A stretch of DNA of 64,000 bases from CAVONV01 sp963697355 (GCA_963697355.1 CAVONV010000023.1:434001-498000); one strand, 5' to 3'; counted from the first letter of the stretch, positions 1 to 9,562 are shown. Numbers and translations: made by a program. The notes: a model not told the origin generated them from the sequence alone.

Positions 1-71
1 GCTACCTCCTTTCTCTTAAGATTGACCCCACCAAGATTGGGGTTAGGTGTAGACCTCGCACCAGCGACAAC

Positions 72-107
72 AAAAAAAACCACAGGGTGAGCTTCCTCCC
101 CGTGGTT
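72..107 (-). terminator. Rho-independent terminator, possible end of a small RNA
   Basis: Read on the minus strand, the arms AACCAC plus GGG and CCC plus GTGGTT (positions 107-98 and 87-78, one A/C mismatch) are followed by eight T residues (79-72). This is a good intrinsic terminator. No minus-strand coding region precedes it. Two further inverted repeats lie just upstream on the same strand: TTCAA/TTGAA at 106-117 and GTAGAG/CTCTAC at 122-143. The whole may be a short structured transcript. Nothing else is recognisable in bases 1-300. Confidence 0.45.
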
Positions 108-300
108 CAATGTTGAATCAGGTAGAGAAGAACTACACTCTACAGAATGAAAGTTAGCATAGGCCCCATCGCTCGTCAACGCTCCCGTGCTCCCACCAAG
201 ACTCCCTCCGATTACAGCTACACATGGAACTCGGATGATGGTAGAAGATGTCCCTGTTGAGACGAGTTGGCCGGTTCAATGCACCAGAAAGGCTCTTGAT

Positions 301-1879
301 ATGTTGCGCTTGCACCCTCTTCCTCTCTTTCGATACTCGTTCCCCATCGGGCTATTAACGGCTTGCGCCCTCTTGTCCTGCGATGGGCCGAAGCTTTCCG
401 AGACAAACGTGTCGCAACGGCCACCGAATATTATCTACATCCTTGCCGACGATTTGGGTTACGGCGAGATCGGTATCCATGGTCAAACACTCATCGAGAC
501 GCCGCACATCGATGCATTGGCCGAGAGCGGTATGCGCTTCACCCAGCACTATTCGGGATCTCCGGTCTGTGCTCCCTCCCGGTGTGTGCTGATGACCGGG
601 AAGCATACCGGCCATGCTCACATTCGGGGCAACGACGAGTGGGCGGAAAGGGGCGATGTTTGGGATTTTGCCAAAGCAGTAGAGGACCCGAACCTGGAGG
701 GTCAGCGTCCCTTGCAGAGGGGAACCGAGACCCTCGGTCGAGTCTTGCAGGGAGTCGGTTACCAGACCGCCATTGTCGGCAAATGGGGTCTAGGTGCACC
801 TTTGACGGAAGGGATTCCCAACGAGCAAGGGTTCAATCTGTTCTACGGTTACAACTGCCAGCGGCAAGCTCACACCTACTTTCCCAGGCACCTTTGGAAG
901 AACCGCGAGAAGGTGTGGTTGGAGAACGAGAATCGTGCCTCCCCGTACCGCGCTAGAGGAAGGAGCCGACCCGGAAGATCCCGCCAGCTACGCCCGATTC
1001 AGCTTGGCCCAATATGCACCGGACCTGATGCAAACCGAAGCGCTACAGTTCATCCAAGACAACAAAGACCAGCCGTTCTTTCTTTACTACGCGACGCCCA
1101 TACCGCACCTTCCCCTTCAAGCACCTCGAAAATGGGTCGATTACTATCGAGAAAAGCTAGGTCCAGAATCTCCATACGTCGGCGACAAGGGGTATTTTCC
1201 TGCGCTTGCGCCGAGAGCGACTTACGCTGCGCAGATTTCCTATCTCGATGAGAAAGTCGGTGAGCTGGTCGAGAAGCTGGAAGAGCTCGGCATCAGGGAC
1301 AGGACACTCATCCTTTTTTCCAGCGACAACGGCCCCACGTACACCGGCGGCGCCGACACCGTCTTTTTCGATAGCGCCCGGCCCTTCAAAACGGAGTACG
1401 GTTGGGGGAAAGGATTCCTCCACGAGGGGGGTGTGCGGGTACCGATGATCGCCAACTGGCCCGGCCATATCGAGCCTGGATCTTCAACCGGGCACATTTC
1501 GGCGTTTTGGGACGTCCTACCTACGCTTGCTGAAATGGCAGGAGCTCCCGTTCCCGACGATATCGACGGAATCAGCTTCGCTCCTGCACTACGCGGAGAC
1601 TCGGCTTCCCAAAAACAGCACGAGTTTCTTTACTGGGAGTTTCCGGCCTACGAGGGGCAACAAGCGGTGCGCATCGGCCCATGGAAGGGGATCCGCAAGA
1701 ACATCTTTGAAGGGAACATGACCATCGAGCTCTACCATCTCGAAGACGACCCTCGCGAAGAACACGACGTAGCCGGCCAGCATCCGGATATCATCGCCGA
1801 GATAGAAGCCATCATGGTGCGGGAACATGTCCCCGCAACCATCGAACGGTTCAAGATCAAGGAGCTTGGGGACAAGTAG
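301..1879 (+). pseudogene. Lipoprotein sulfatase (arylsulfatase family), frameshifted
   Basis: The protein is a secreted sulfatase of the alkaline-phosphatase superfamily that would hydrolyse sulfate esters. The ATG at 301 gives an N-terminus with a lipobox (ALLSC, Cys27). An upstream in-frame ATG at 187 would bury it. The paired metal-binding Asp (ADDLGYG, about 50-51) and the formylglycine motif C-A-P-S-R (Cys90) are intact. The reading frame changes by one base around 930-960. The second part (from about 935) carries the C-terminal half with SSDNGPT, GKGFLHEGG and a C-terminal beta region (LYHLEDDP). Together the parts make a normal-length sulfatase of about 525 residues. Either one indel inactivated it or the assembly has an error here. 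Substrate is unknown; no sulfatase-maturing enzyme is nearby. Confidence 0.8.
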
Positions 1880-1902
1880 CGCTCTCAAAGCGCCATTCAG
1901 TC

Positions 1903-2556
1903 TCATCCGTAGCGGCGTAAGGGCGCGGGAATCCATCGCACCTCCGTTGCCATTCGGGGCAATCTAGTGCCTCGACTACCAACGGCGTAAGCTGTCGAGG
2001 GCTCCGACACGCGACCTCCTGAGCCACTTATGATTATGTATCGCTCCGTCACGTCCTTTCCGTAGTCGAGTTGCTGCAGACGATTCGGCTTGGTCTTTTC
2101 CTGGCAGTCGGGGAGCTTTCGTATCGTCGCCGGGACATCATCCTTTGGAGATAGCTCGGCCACCAATTCCTCAATCTCTCGCTTGGACATTCCTGACGCT
2201 CGAGCCAAGACCGATTCTCGGTTGGCCTCGGTAAGCAACGGTGCGAGCCTGGCAATGCCGCTCAAGTGAAGACGTCCATCCCTCAGTATCTCAAGCACTA
2301 TCGGGTGCTTTCGAGCCGCCCGCGCCACCCCGATGCGCAAATAGGCTTCGTGCTCGGAGAAGTGCAAGAATTCGGTCACATAGACGAACATCGACGAAGC
2401 GTACCGAACAAAGAGCCGACGGTGCTCGACCTCGCCAATGTGTGCGACAAGGTCGGATTCGACGCGCCGGGATTCCTGCAAGAGTTTCGACAAGCCGCGG
2501 AGCAGCTCGTCATCTGAGATCATCGAAAACGATTTTGGTTGCGGTTGACCTTTCAT
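1903..2556 (-). pseudogene. HNH endonuclease N-terminal region, truncated
   Basis: The first ~170 residues match the helical N-terminal region of a common family of HNH nucleases. Features are LLxxLxxLLxESRRVESDLVAHI, then a VEHRRLF segment, LHFSEHEAY, GRLHLSGIARLAP and KREIEELVA. After about residue 175 the family resemblance stops, and the last ~40 residues look unrelated. The zinc/HNH catalytic region is absent, so this is a non-catalytic remnant. It sits tail-to-tail with the sulfatase and starts a run of broken genes, which fits decay of mobile or rearranged DNA. Confidence 0.65.
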
Positions 2557-2749
2557 ACTTACAACATAAGCGACGACTTTGTTGCTGGCAGTAATGACGT
2601 GTGTTGAGTGTTCCCCACACGAGATGGAGTCGACCCCTCATTTGACAATCCGCGGCGGCACGGTTTGTCTAGTGGCCTCACGCGCGCGTTGTCGATCGGC
2701 GCACCCACTTTGCAAAAAGCGCTGGCCGACGTCTCTACTTATCCCACTA

Positions 2750-3046
2750 AGGGAACCGCGCGCGTACATTCTGCGAGTCGAGTTGAGCCCTTCAATCGGT
2801 ACCGTTCCCAACATCCTTTGGTTGCACGTAAATGGCCGGCGGCAGGGAGAACGGGGACTGGTGGAGTCGACGACGCAAACGTGGCAACTAGATCGAAGCC
2901 TTTGGCGACAGGGTGTCAACGTGCTGCAGTTTGCCTTTGCGAATACCGCGCGTCCCTCGGACCACTCGGTCTCGCAGGACACTCGCGAGTTGGCGGCCGC
3001 CTTCTATCATTTGGAATTGATATCGAACGACGATCCGGGTTCCTGA
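2750..3046 (+). pseudogene. Remnant of a GT-C-type membrane protein tail (beta-sandwich domain)
   Basis: About 95 residues from REPRAYIL onward form a beta-rich domain with WLHVNGRR, a middle Trp-containing strand, GVNVLQFAFAN and a final FYHLEL strand. This layout resembles the C-terminal domain of the membrane protein at 27,613-29,577 (LDVNGNSV, GINRLAFVYSE, VDWLRF). It also resembles the extracytoplasmic domain of the fragment at 17,790-18,579. The upstream part, including any membrane helices, is missing, and the preceding in-frame sequence has no family resemblance. I read it as the 3' relic of a paralogue. The assignment rests on pattern similarity only. Confidence 0.35.
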
Positions 3047-3138
3047 TAACACTCCAGATCAACTGTTCCTGTTGAATTGATGAAAAGAGCTTCCGGCACG
3101 ACTTGATCCATCGAGCTAGCGAACACTTGTTAACCACG

Positions 3139-4158
3139 TCAATAGCCGGGCTCTTCGATCCAATCGATGTCTGTGATGAAATGCCCTTCGGGCAAACGCA
3201 ATAGGACTCGACCCTCGCCAGTAGTGAGATCCACCTCGTGAATCTCCCGAGCACGTGCTTCAAAGCGATCCGCCTTGTGATCCTGAACAAGTAATAATGC
3301 CTTATCCTCGCCCACAGAAGTTCCCCCAAAAGTAAAACGCATCTTGCCCGGCGAATAGACCAATGTGCAGCCTTTTCCATTTGGATCGCAAGCTAGAAGT
3401 CCACGACTGCTGCGCGCGTAGATCCCCTCTTCGTTCCAGAACAGTGGGACGACGCCACCAGGCTCTACTTCGTTTCCTTCAGATAGCGGCGTCAACGAAG
3501 GCTGCTCTCGAGAGAGAAGGTAGAGGTGAGGCAAGTGTCTGTCCATTCCTCTACGCCGAGTGAGTTGAGCAATAGCGATTTGGGTCGCGTCGGGACTCCA
3601 AGCCACACCAAAGACGCCTGGGTAGATTTCCATTGTCCCAGGATTTGCAGTTTCTGAATGAACCTGGTGAAGGGAGAAACCATCTTCCATGCTGTAGATA
3701 CTGAGAACATCGTTTCCGTTCTCCTCAATATGTGACAACGCAATCCAGCGTCTGTCCTGGGACGGATATGCTCGCCCCAGGCCCTCTCCATCGCTCAAGA
3801 TCTCAAGCACTGTTCCCCGGGGATTGATCTTTAGTATGCGCATCCCATTGCTATCTTTCCGTGGTGGCCAAACTTCGACAATTATCTCCTCCGATGTCAA
3901 CCAACGTGCGCGCCAAGGAGCATCTACCGGAACCTCTTGGCTCTTTCCCCTTAGCGTCAAAACCAGTTTATTGCTTCGACTATCGCCAGATGCCCCGTTC
4001 CATGTCGTGATCAGTCTTCCTGAACCGTGGAAAGGAATCTCGAATATTGTGAAGTTGGGAACCTCTTCCGGCACTTGATTGAAGCCAGTGTGGAAGCCAA
4101 TCACCACTAAGCCAAGAAAGAACGCACAAGCGACCCGTTTTCTTCTCCCTGTAGTCAT
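3139..4158 (-). CDS. Exported TolB/WD40-like beta-propeller protein, candidate Rhs partner (immunity)
   Basis: This 339-residue protein starts with a Lys/Arg-rich stretch and a hydrophobic segment (about 9-24), so it should be exported or membrane anchored. The rest shows repeated beta-propeller blade signatures, such as YPSQDRRWIALSH, FGVAWSPDATQIAIAQ and LLVQDHKADRF, as in TolB or DPP-IV-type propellers. A GAGGAG ribosome site lies 6-7 bases before the ATG. The gene begins only 16 bases after the stop of the orphan Rhs tip, on the same strand. That is the usual position of a polymorphic-toxin immunity gene. An exported immunity protein would fit a toxin acting in the periplasm. An unrelated propeller is the alternative. 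Confidence 0.55.
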   Translation of the reverse strand: MTTGRRKRVACAFFLGLVVIGFHTGFNQVPEEVPNFTIFEIPFHGSGRLITTWNGASGDSRSNKLVLTLRGKSQEVPVDAPWRARWLTSEEIIVEVWPPRKDSNGMRILKINPRGTVLEILSDGEGLGRAYPSQDRRWIALSHIEENGNDVLSIYSMEDGFSLHQVHSETANPGTMEIYPGVFGVAWSPDATQIAIAQLTRRRGMDRHLPHLYLLSREQPSLTPLSEGNEVEPGGVVPLFWNEEGIYARSSRGLLACDPNGKGCTLVYSPGKMRFTFGGTSVGEDKALLLVQDHKADRFEARAREIHEVDLTTGEGRVLLRLPEGHFITDIDWIEEPGY

Positions 4159-4174
4159 CAGTAACTCCTCTGGA

Positions 4175-5380
4175 TTACCTCTGCTGGCGCCGCGGCTTGA
4201 GTAACGGTAGGTAGACTCGGCCTATTGGTGGTCCGAGAACAATACCTAGGTTCCGTGGCGATGCGTACGCGACAGGTTCTATTGCCGGACGTTTCAGGCT
4301 CGCATTGAGTCCTCGAGCTACGACTTGAGAACATCCATTGCCATCGAGATATTGCAGCAAACCCCCATTTAGTTGTAGAGATGCGATGTGTTTGGTGAGC
4401 AGTTGTGAATTGACGCCATCAACTCGGAATACGTCCCACCATCGTCCACCGACGTAATCGTACTCATTACCTTTAACATAGATGCCGCCTTCATCTGACG
4501 ACAGCACTGTCACGTGCTTGCCGCGCCGCCGCCACACCAATGCAGAGTGCCCGTATCCATCTCCAAATCGTTGAAATACTTGCGCCAAACCGCCCTCACC
4601 AGTGTTGAGCACATCACCTGGTTTTAGATCGTCAACGGAAATGATGGGTGGATCCACATGAGGACGGTTAGGAATCGGACGCGGATCAGAAGTGTCCGGT
4701 TGTGTCGAGCTCGGTGTAGCAACCGTCGAAGTGTCGACTTCCTCTACCGCCGCACCGCAATCACCACCTGCATCCATAGAGCAATCGGCGCGATCGGCAG
4801 GCACACCGTCTGGTCTTGGTCCAGGTGGAGTGAAGAAGTGGTCCAAACCGTGCCGAATTGCTCGATAAATATTGATTGGATCGAGCCCGCCACACCGTGT
4901 CCCATTCGGTCCCCACGAACAGTTGATAGAGCCACCTCCAAGACCGTTTCCATCCATATAGCCAGGGGTCTCATCCGTAAACAGGCCGCTCGGGTCACTG
5001 AAATTGATGGGGTTGTTGAATGAGTAAGAAAACCGATTAAGACCTTGCCCAAGCGCCGCAAACGGATCAGGTGAGATAAATCGCCCAATCTCGGGGTCAT
5101 GGTACCGCGCGTTGAGATAGACGAGCTCGGTTTCCTCCTCCCGTTCTCCAATCCACCCGCGAAGATCCGAATGCGTCCCCGTGGTGGAGTGCGTATCCCC
5201 GAACGGCTTGTACTTCTTGTGCAGGACCTCGGCGGTGGCATCGGTGATGGATTCGCTTTTAGGACCTCGCCCATCCCTCCAGCTCCTATGGGCGAGAGGA
5301 TCTCGTAAGGTCCGAGTCTGCGACCAGGAGAGAGAGACATCGCCTACCCCAATCTCGAAGACAAAGACGTTGTTGGGCAA
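4175..5380 (-). CDS. Orphan Rhs C-terminal tip with permuted papain-like (NlpC/P60, YiiX-type) toxin domain
   Basis: Residues ~45-132 are the end of an Rhs core: the RGWIGEREEET block, ARYHDPEIGRF and the DPSGL boundary at 129-133. The upstream Rhs shell is missing. A Cys/Pro-rich linker (about 133-245) leads to a domain opening with DLKPGDVL (251-258). It has an ordered His (GYGH, His278) and Cys (NGCSQVV, Cys350). This order, His before Cys after a KPGD strand, is that of circularly permuted NlpC/P60 enzymes such as YiiX/C92, which act on peptide or acyl bonds. The start is a TTG at 5380. Homology to the complete Rhs gene begins only at 5252, upstream of which lies kinase-derived DNA in another frame, so the real start is uncertain and expression may be silent. 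The stop is 16 bases before the propeller gene. Confidence 0.65.
   Translation of the reverse strand: MPNNVFVFEIGVGDVSLSWSQTRTLRDPLAHRSWRDGRGPKSESITDATAEVLHKKYKPFGDTHSTTGTHSDLRGWIGEREEETELVYLNARYHDPEIGRFISPDPFAALGQGLNRFSYSFNNPINFSDPSGLFTDETPGYMDGNGLGGGSINCSWGPNGTRCGGLDPINIYRAIRHGLDHFFTPPGPRPDGVPADRADCSMDAGGDCGAAVEEVDTSTVATPSSTQPDTSDPRPIPNRPHVDPPIISVDDLKPGDVLNTGEGGLAQVFQRFGDGYGHSALVWRRRGKHVTVLSSDEGGIYVKGNEYDYVGGRWWDVFRVDGVNSQLLTKHIASLQLNGGLLQYLDGNGCSQVVARGLNASLKRPAIEPVAYASPRNLGIVLGPPIGRVYLPLLKPRRQQR
5063..5252. repeat. Rhs core duplicate, copy 1 (pair with 20180-20370)
   Basis: About 190 bp are almost identical to 20180-20370, with only scattered substitutions. They encode the segment from AEVLHKKY to ISPDP of the Rhs core. 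Identity stops sharply at 5252, where kinase-gene sequence begins, and fades after the DPxG boundary where the toxin tips differ. Such a pair is a substrate for homologous exchange of Rhs tips. Confidence 0.85.
5252..5340 (-). pseudogene. 5' fragment of a Ser/Thr kinase gene joined to the Rhs tip
   Basis: From the ATG at 5340 the minus strand encodes about 29 residues that match the N-terminus of the complete kinase at 9229 almost perfectly: SPGRRLGPYEIL, then the glycine-rich loop GAGGMGEVLKA. After the junction near 5252 the kinase frame runs into out-of-frame Rhs sequence. The upstream region (5341-5420) also resembles the kinase upstream region (9230-9303), so promoter and start codon were carried along. 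The kinase and Rhs frames differ, so no in-frame fusion is made. Confidence 0.8.
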
Positions 5381-5561
5381 TATATGGGAGCGAGGAAAGG
5401 CAGTTAAACCACAGGCGCAAATGTGTCTCGGCGAAGTACAGTCAATTTTTGGAAATCAAGTTCCGCGATCTGTTTCGGCTACCCTCGAAGGTCCAGATGG
5501 TATTTCATACGAGAACAATTGGGTGGTTGAAAATTCACCATATAGTGGGTAATATTACACC

Positions 5562-6836
5562 GTGATCCAAAGAAATCTCACAGCTGAGTTGAAAAGGGCT
5601 CTTTCCGACACTCCGGTCGTCCTTCTTCACGGAGCCCGGCAAACCGGTAAGAGTACGCTGGCTCGGTGGATGGGGAAAACCATCCATCAGGCCCGCTATC
5701 TCAGTATGGACGACGCCGGAGTACTGGCAGCGGCCAGGAGCGATCCTGCCGGATTCTTGGCCGGAGTGGACCGACCCGTCATCCTAGACGAGGTCCAACG
5801 GGCTCCTGAACTCTTCCTTGCCATGAAATCCGAGGTCGATCGCGATCGCCGCGCCGGTTCCTTCTTCCTGACGGGGTCGGGGAACGTTTTTCTGATACCC
5901 TCACTATCCGAATCGCTGGCAGGCCGTATGGAGATCGCGACGCTGTGGCCGTTTTCCCAAGGCGAGTTAGATGGAACGCGAGAGGCTTTTATCGACGCCG
6001 TCTTTTCTGGCAGGCTGTCTCTGCAGTCTGCTAGACCGCTAAGCCGCCCCGTCCTTCTCAGAAGGATTCTTCGCGGAGGCTATCCCGAAGTTGTGAGTCG
6101 CGTGGATACAGAGCGCCGCTCTGCTTGGTTTGGTGCCTACATCACCACCATCCTTCAAAGAGACGTCCGGGATTTCTCGCAGATTGAAGGGCTCACGATG
6201 GTACCGAGGCTCCTCGCGCTTCTGGCCGGCCGAGCGACAGGCCTGCTCAACATATCAGATGTTTCACGCAGTATCGGTATCCCCCATACCACGCTGGGCC
6301 GCTACCTCGCGCTGCTCGAGATGACTTTTCTCATTCAGTATCTGCCTCCATGGTCGGCAAACCTTTCGAAGCGTCTCGTGAAGGCTCCAAAACTCTTCCT
6401 GTGCGACAGTGGTCTCATGAGTCACCTTCTAGGTTTGAACGAGGAACGACTCCGGCAAAATCCGGAACTGATGGGTCCCCTGCTCGAGAACTTCGTCGTC
6501 ATGGAGCTCATGAAGCAGGCTACCTGGAGCAAAGTTCGAGCTTCCTTATTCCATTTTCGAACGCATTCCGGGCAGGAAGTGGACATCATCCTCGAAGATG
6601 CCGCCGGTAACCTCGTAGGAGTGGAAGTCAAAGCGAGCACGACCGTGACCGCGGAAGACTTCAAAGGGCTGCGATTTTTCTTGGACGCAGTGGAAGAACG
6701 ATTTTTACGCGGAATTGTTCTTTACGCGGGGAACGAAATGATTCCCTTTGGAGACAAACTGGCTGCAATGCCGGTCAGTGCACTTTGGCAGCTCGGAGCA
6801 CGAAAGAACACGCCGGTGAGAAGAAAGAAGAAGTAG
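5562..6836 (+). CDS. AAA ATPase with DUF4143 domain
   Basis: This 424-residue protein begins at a GTG. It has a Walker A loop GARQTGKS (24-31), a Walker B strand RPVILDEVQRA (about 75-85) and a sensor region FLTGSGNVF. These are followed by a winged-helix-like segment (SRSIGIPHTTLGRYLALLE) and a C-terminal DUF4143 nuclease-fold-like part (HFRTHSGQEVDIILE, GVEVKAS). The family is widespread, often in accessory regions, and its function is poorly understood. The C-terminal EVD...EVKAS pattern recalls PD-(D/E)XK folds. It stands alone between two minus-strand kinase-derived loci and appears intact. Confidence 0.85.
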   Translation: MIQRNLTAELKRALSDTPVVLLHGARQTGKSTLARWMGKTIHQARYLSMDDAGVLAAARSDPAGFLAGVDRPVILDEVQRAPELFLAMKSEVDRDRRAGSFFLTGSGNVFLIPSLSESLAGRMEIATLWPFSQGELDGTREAFIDAVFSGRLSLQSARPLSRPVLLRRILRGGYPEVVSRVDTERRSAWFGAYITTILQRDVRDFSQIEGLTMVPRLLALLAGRATGLLNISDVSRSIGIPHTTLGRYLALLEMTFLIQYLPPWSANLSKRLVKAPKLFLCDSGLMSHLLGLNEERLRQNPELMGPLLENFVVMELMKQATWSKVRASLFHFRTHSGQEVDIILEDAAGNLVGVEVKASTTVTAEDFKGLRFFLDAVEERFLRGIVLYAGNEMIPFGDKLAAMPVSALWQLGARKNTPVRRKKK

Positions 6837-6855
6837 AAGACAATCTCACACGTGA

Positions 6856-7449
6856 TCACCCGTCCTCTTCGGTTGACTGCGGCAGGTTCATCCGGCGTAA
6901 CAAGTCCTGGAATCGCGGGTCGGAGCGCAAAGGGTCCCATATGGGATCATGGAGCTGAAAGAGCCAACTATCGTAAGCATCGTAGGCTCTGTCCAGCCAC
7001 GCAAATGCTTCATCCCTTTCGCCGAGTGCTGTGTAAACAAGAGCTATGCCAGCGGCGGGCTGGCGCTCGGTCCTGGACAACTCCACTAACTCTTCGAGCA
7101 GCTTTTGGGCCTCGTCTCTTCTTCCTGCTAGTGCATAGGCTTGTGCGAGAGTGTAGTTCACCACTCCACTATCTCTCAATTCAATAGCTCTAGTAGCCTG
7201 CTCGATGGCTTCTTTATACATGCCTTTTTGCAGATAAGCCCACCCTAGATAAGTTCGTGCAGGTTGCTGATTCGGATTCAGCTCGAGAGCTCTCTGCAAC
7301 TCGTGTATCGCATCATCATATTTACTCGCGAAGTATAGAATTCGTCCCACGTGCGCTCCGACGCTCAATGATACGGGGTCAATTACCTGAGCTCTTTTGA
7401 TAGCCGCGACTGCCTCCTCATGTCGTCCCATCAGCGACAGATACTGGGC
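6856..7449 (-). pseudogene. Displaced C-terminal TPR part of the Ser/Thr kinase
   Basis: This frame holds the missing end of the kinase at 9229-7418: AQYLSLMGRHEEAVAAIKRA, then four or so TPR units (LELNPNQQPARTYLGWAYL, AIEQATRAIE, LAQAYALAGRRDEAQKLL) and a family-typical end (DPLRSDPRFQDLLRRMNLP). The frames separate at about 7450. There the codons for N-W are followed by a lone T before the codons for A-Q-Y, as if two bases of a Tyr codon were lost. The same C-terminal sequence ends the relic at 12009-12686. Confidence 0.8.
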
Positions 7450-9229
7450 ACCAGTTGTGAGCCATGGCATCGCTTGGATTGAGCTCGAGAGCTCGTGTAA
7501 GAGATTTGTCAACACCTTGCCAGTCTCTTTCGTAAGACCATTTCACTACAGCCAGTGCCTTCTGGGTTTCAGCCAATCCGTCATCCATCTCTTGGGCCTT
7601 CAACGCCGTTGACTTTGCGAGGGGAAAGACCTCATTCGGCGGCCGCACATGGTAATTGCCCATCAGTATGTAGGAATAGGCCAACGCGGCGAAGCCTTGA
7701 GCATAGTTTGGGTCTTCGTCCACTGCCAGCTGAAACAGAGCGTTGGCTTTTTCCGCCCCCATGGGGCCCTGGTCCAGGAAGTATTGCCCTCGCATAAATG
7801 CTTCGTAAGCCTCAGGATCAACCGGGCTGGCCCCCGCCAAACGCTTCGTCTCCTCAGGTGTCGGTGCTACCTGGACCTCTCTGGCAATTGCCTGCGTCAC
7901 CTCGCTCCACAGTAGAAGTATGTTTTCAAGGTCCTGCTCGTAGCTCTCCGCCCACAACGCTTGCTCGGTCTGCGGATCTATGAGCTGCGCCATGATGCGC
8001 ACACTGTCTCCAACGCGCAGGGCCGAGCCTTCCACGACAACATCTACATTCAGCTCTCCGGCGATCTCCGCCAAAGGCTTGTCCGTCCCTTTGTATCTCA
8101 TCGTGGAAGATCGAGAGATCACCTTCAACGATCCGATCTTTGCCAGGTCGGTAATCAGAGCTTCAGTCATCCCGTCCGCAAAGTACTCCTGCTCGGGATC
8201 ACCGGAAAGATTCTGGAGAGGAAGTACCGCGATGGACTCGATGGACGCAGGTCCTGCTCGGCTGGATATCTGATTCCACAACCGAATGATATTCGGTCCA
8301 AGAGCCATCGCGAGAAGGGCGACGAGAAGTCCTGCCGCCGCCCATAGAAACTTACGGCGAGCTCGCCAAGCCGACGTTGTTTCCGGAACGGCCTTCAGTT
8401 CTATCCCTAGATCCGCCGTCGACTCATATCGCTCAGCGGGATCTTTCGCCAGGCAGCGCTCGACGATCGCCGAGAGCTCGACAGGAACCTCGGGATGGAG
8501 CTTTCTTATGGGCTCAGGATCCTCATCGATGATAGCCGCAAGCGTTTGCGGTATCGTGTCTTTCTTGAAGGCCAGATTTCCTGTCGCCATCTCGTAGAGG
8601 ATCGATCCCAAGGAGAACTGATCGGAGCGAAAATCGAGAGGTCGATTCGAAGCCTGCTCCGGGGACATGTACTGCACCGTGCCCATCACAACGCCTTGCT
8701 GCGTGGCGCGTGTCACTGTGGCCGTCTCCGAATCCGCTTCAGAGCTCTCGGGCATCAGCTTGGCGAGGCCGAAGTCCAGGATTTTCACCAAGCCGTCTTC
8801 GGTCACCATCAGGTTTTCGGGCTTGAGATCTCGGTGCACGATTCCCGCTGCGTGCGCCTTGGAAAGACCGTCGGTGATCTGAGTGGCGAGGGGGAGAATC
8901 TTCTCAGTGGAAAGGGGTGCCTCGTCTATGAGCTCCCGGAAGGTCTTCCCCTCCACGAGCTCCATCACGATATAGTGCGTACATTCATCCTCTCCAATGT
9001 CATGGATTGTCGTGATGTTCGGATGGTTCAATGCCGAAGCGGCACGGGCCTCCCGTTCGAATCGACCTCGTCGCTCGGCATCAGAGGCAAGGTGGGTGGG
9101 GAGCACCTTGACGGCGACCGTCCGTTGGAGTCGGGTGTCTTTCGCCTTTAGGACCTCGCCCATCCCACCCGCTCCGATGGGCGAGAGGATCTCGTAGGGC
9201 CCGAGCCTGCGGCCCGGCGGGAGAGACAT
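7418..9229 (-). CDS. Ser/Thr protein kinase with TM segment, FlgO-like domain and TPRs (3' frameshift)
   Basis: This is a membrane-anchored Hanks-type kinase. Residues 11-275 hold the kinase domain: glycine loop IGAGGMGEV, Lys41, HRDLKPEN with catalytic Asp134, DFG 152-154, and GTVQYMSPEQ for the activation/P+1 region. All key residues are present. A membrane segment lies at about 294-313. A FlgO/TolB-like domain follows (SIAVLPLQNLSGDP, about 332 on), then TPRs. This layout is abundant in Acidobacteriota. The reading frame breaks at about 7450, so the last ~11 codons are spurious and the C-terminal TPRs lie in the next frame (6856-7449). Kinase activity could survive the loss. Substrate is unknown. 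Confidence 0.9.
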   Translation of the reverse strand: MSLPPGRRLGPYEILSPIGAGGMGEVLKAKDTRLQRTVAVKVLPTHLASDAERRGRFEREARAASALNHPNITTIHDIGEDECTHYIVMELVEGKTFRELIDEAPLSTEKILPLATQITDGLSKAHAAGIVHRDLKPENLMVTEDGLVKILDFGLAKLMPESSEADSETATVTRATQQGVVMGTVQYMSPEQASNRPLDFRSDQFSLGSILYEMATGNLAFKKDTIPQTLAAIIDEDPEPIRKLHPEVPVELSAIVERCLAKDPAERYESTADLGIELKAVPETTSAWRARRKFLWAAAGLLVALLAMALGPNIIRLWNQISSRAGPASIESIAVLPLQNLSGDPEQEYFADGMTEALITDLAKIGSLKVISRSSTMRYKGTDKPLAEIAGELNVDVVVEGSALRVGDSVRIMAQLIDPQTEQALWAESYEQDLENILLLWSEVTQAIAREVQVAPTPEETKRLAGASPVDPEAYEAFMRGQYFLDQGPMGAEKANALFQLAVDEDPNYAQGFAALAYSYILMGNYHVRPPNEVFPLAKSTALKAQEMDDGLAETQKALAVVKWSYERDWQGVDKSLTRALELNPSDAMAHNWCPVSVADGTT

Positions 9230-9562
9230 CGCCTACCCCCAATCGTCGAGAGAAGTGCTGTCGGGGAATATAAGCGAGCTAAGAGATAGGAGTCAAACCA
9301 GCGCCAAGGAGGAAAGACCCAAAAGAACCTGTTAGTGTTCTCAAGGAGCCTTTCCGCCAGCATCGTTTCCGCTAGTGGCTTTGACGCGGCAGTCGGTCCT
9401 TTATCGGTCGCAGAGAGTGGTAGGCATTGGTCCGTTTTCCGGCCGCGGCGCCAGAGCGAGCTGACCTTCTTTTTCTTTGAGTCTCTCCTGAACCCAGAGG
9501 TTCAGCAGAGTCTGGAGAGAGACGCCTAGGATGTTTTGCTAAATTGCGAATCTTGTCTGACG
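9230..9562. other. Intergenic region upstream of the kinase
   Basis: It carries the kinase leader (9230-9303, related to 5341-5420) and a small hairpin TGAACC-CAGA-GGTTCA at 9489-9504 flanked by GTCTCTCC and GGAGAGAGAC. No gene is visible. Confidence 0.4.

Noticed and set aside
5255..5380. In-frame kinase-Rhs fusion protein
   Set aside because: The kinase start at 5340 and the Rhs tip are in different frames, so no fusion is encoded.
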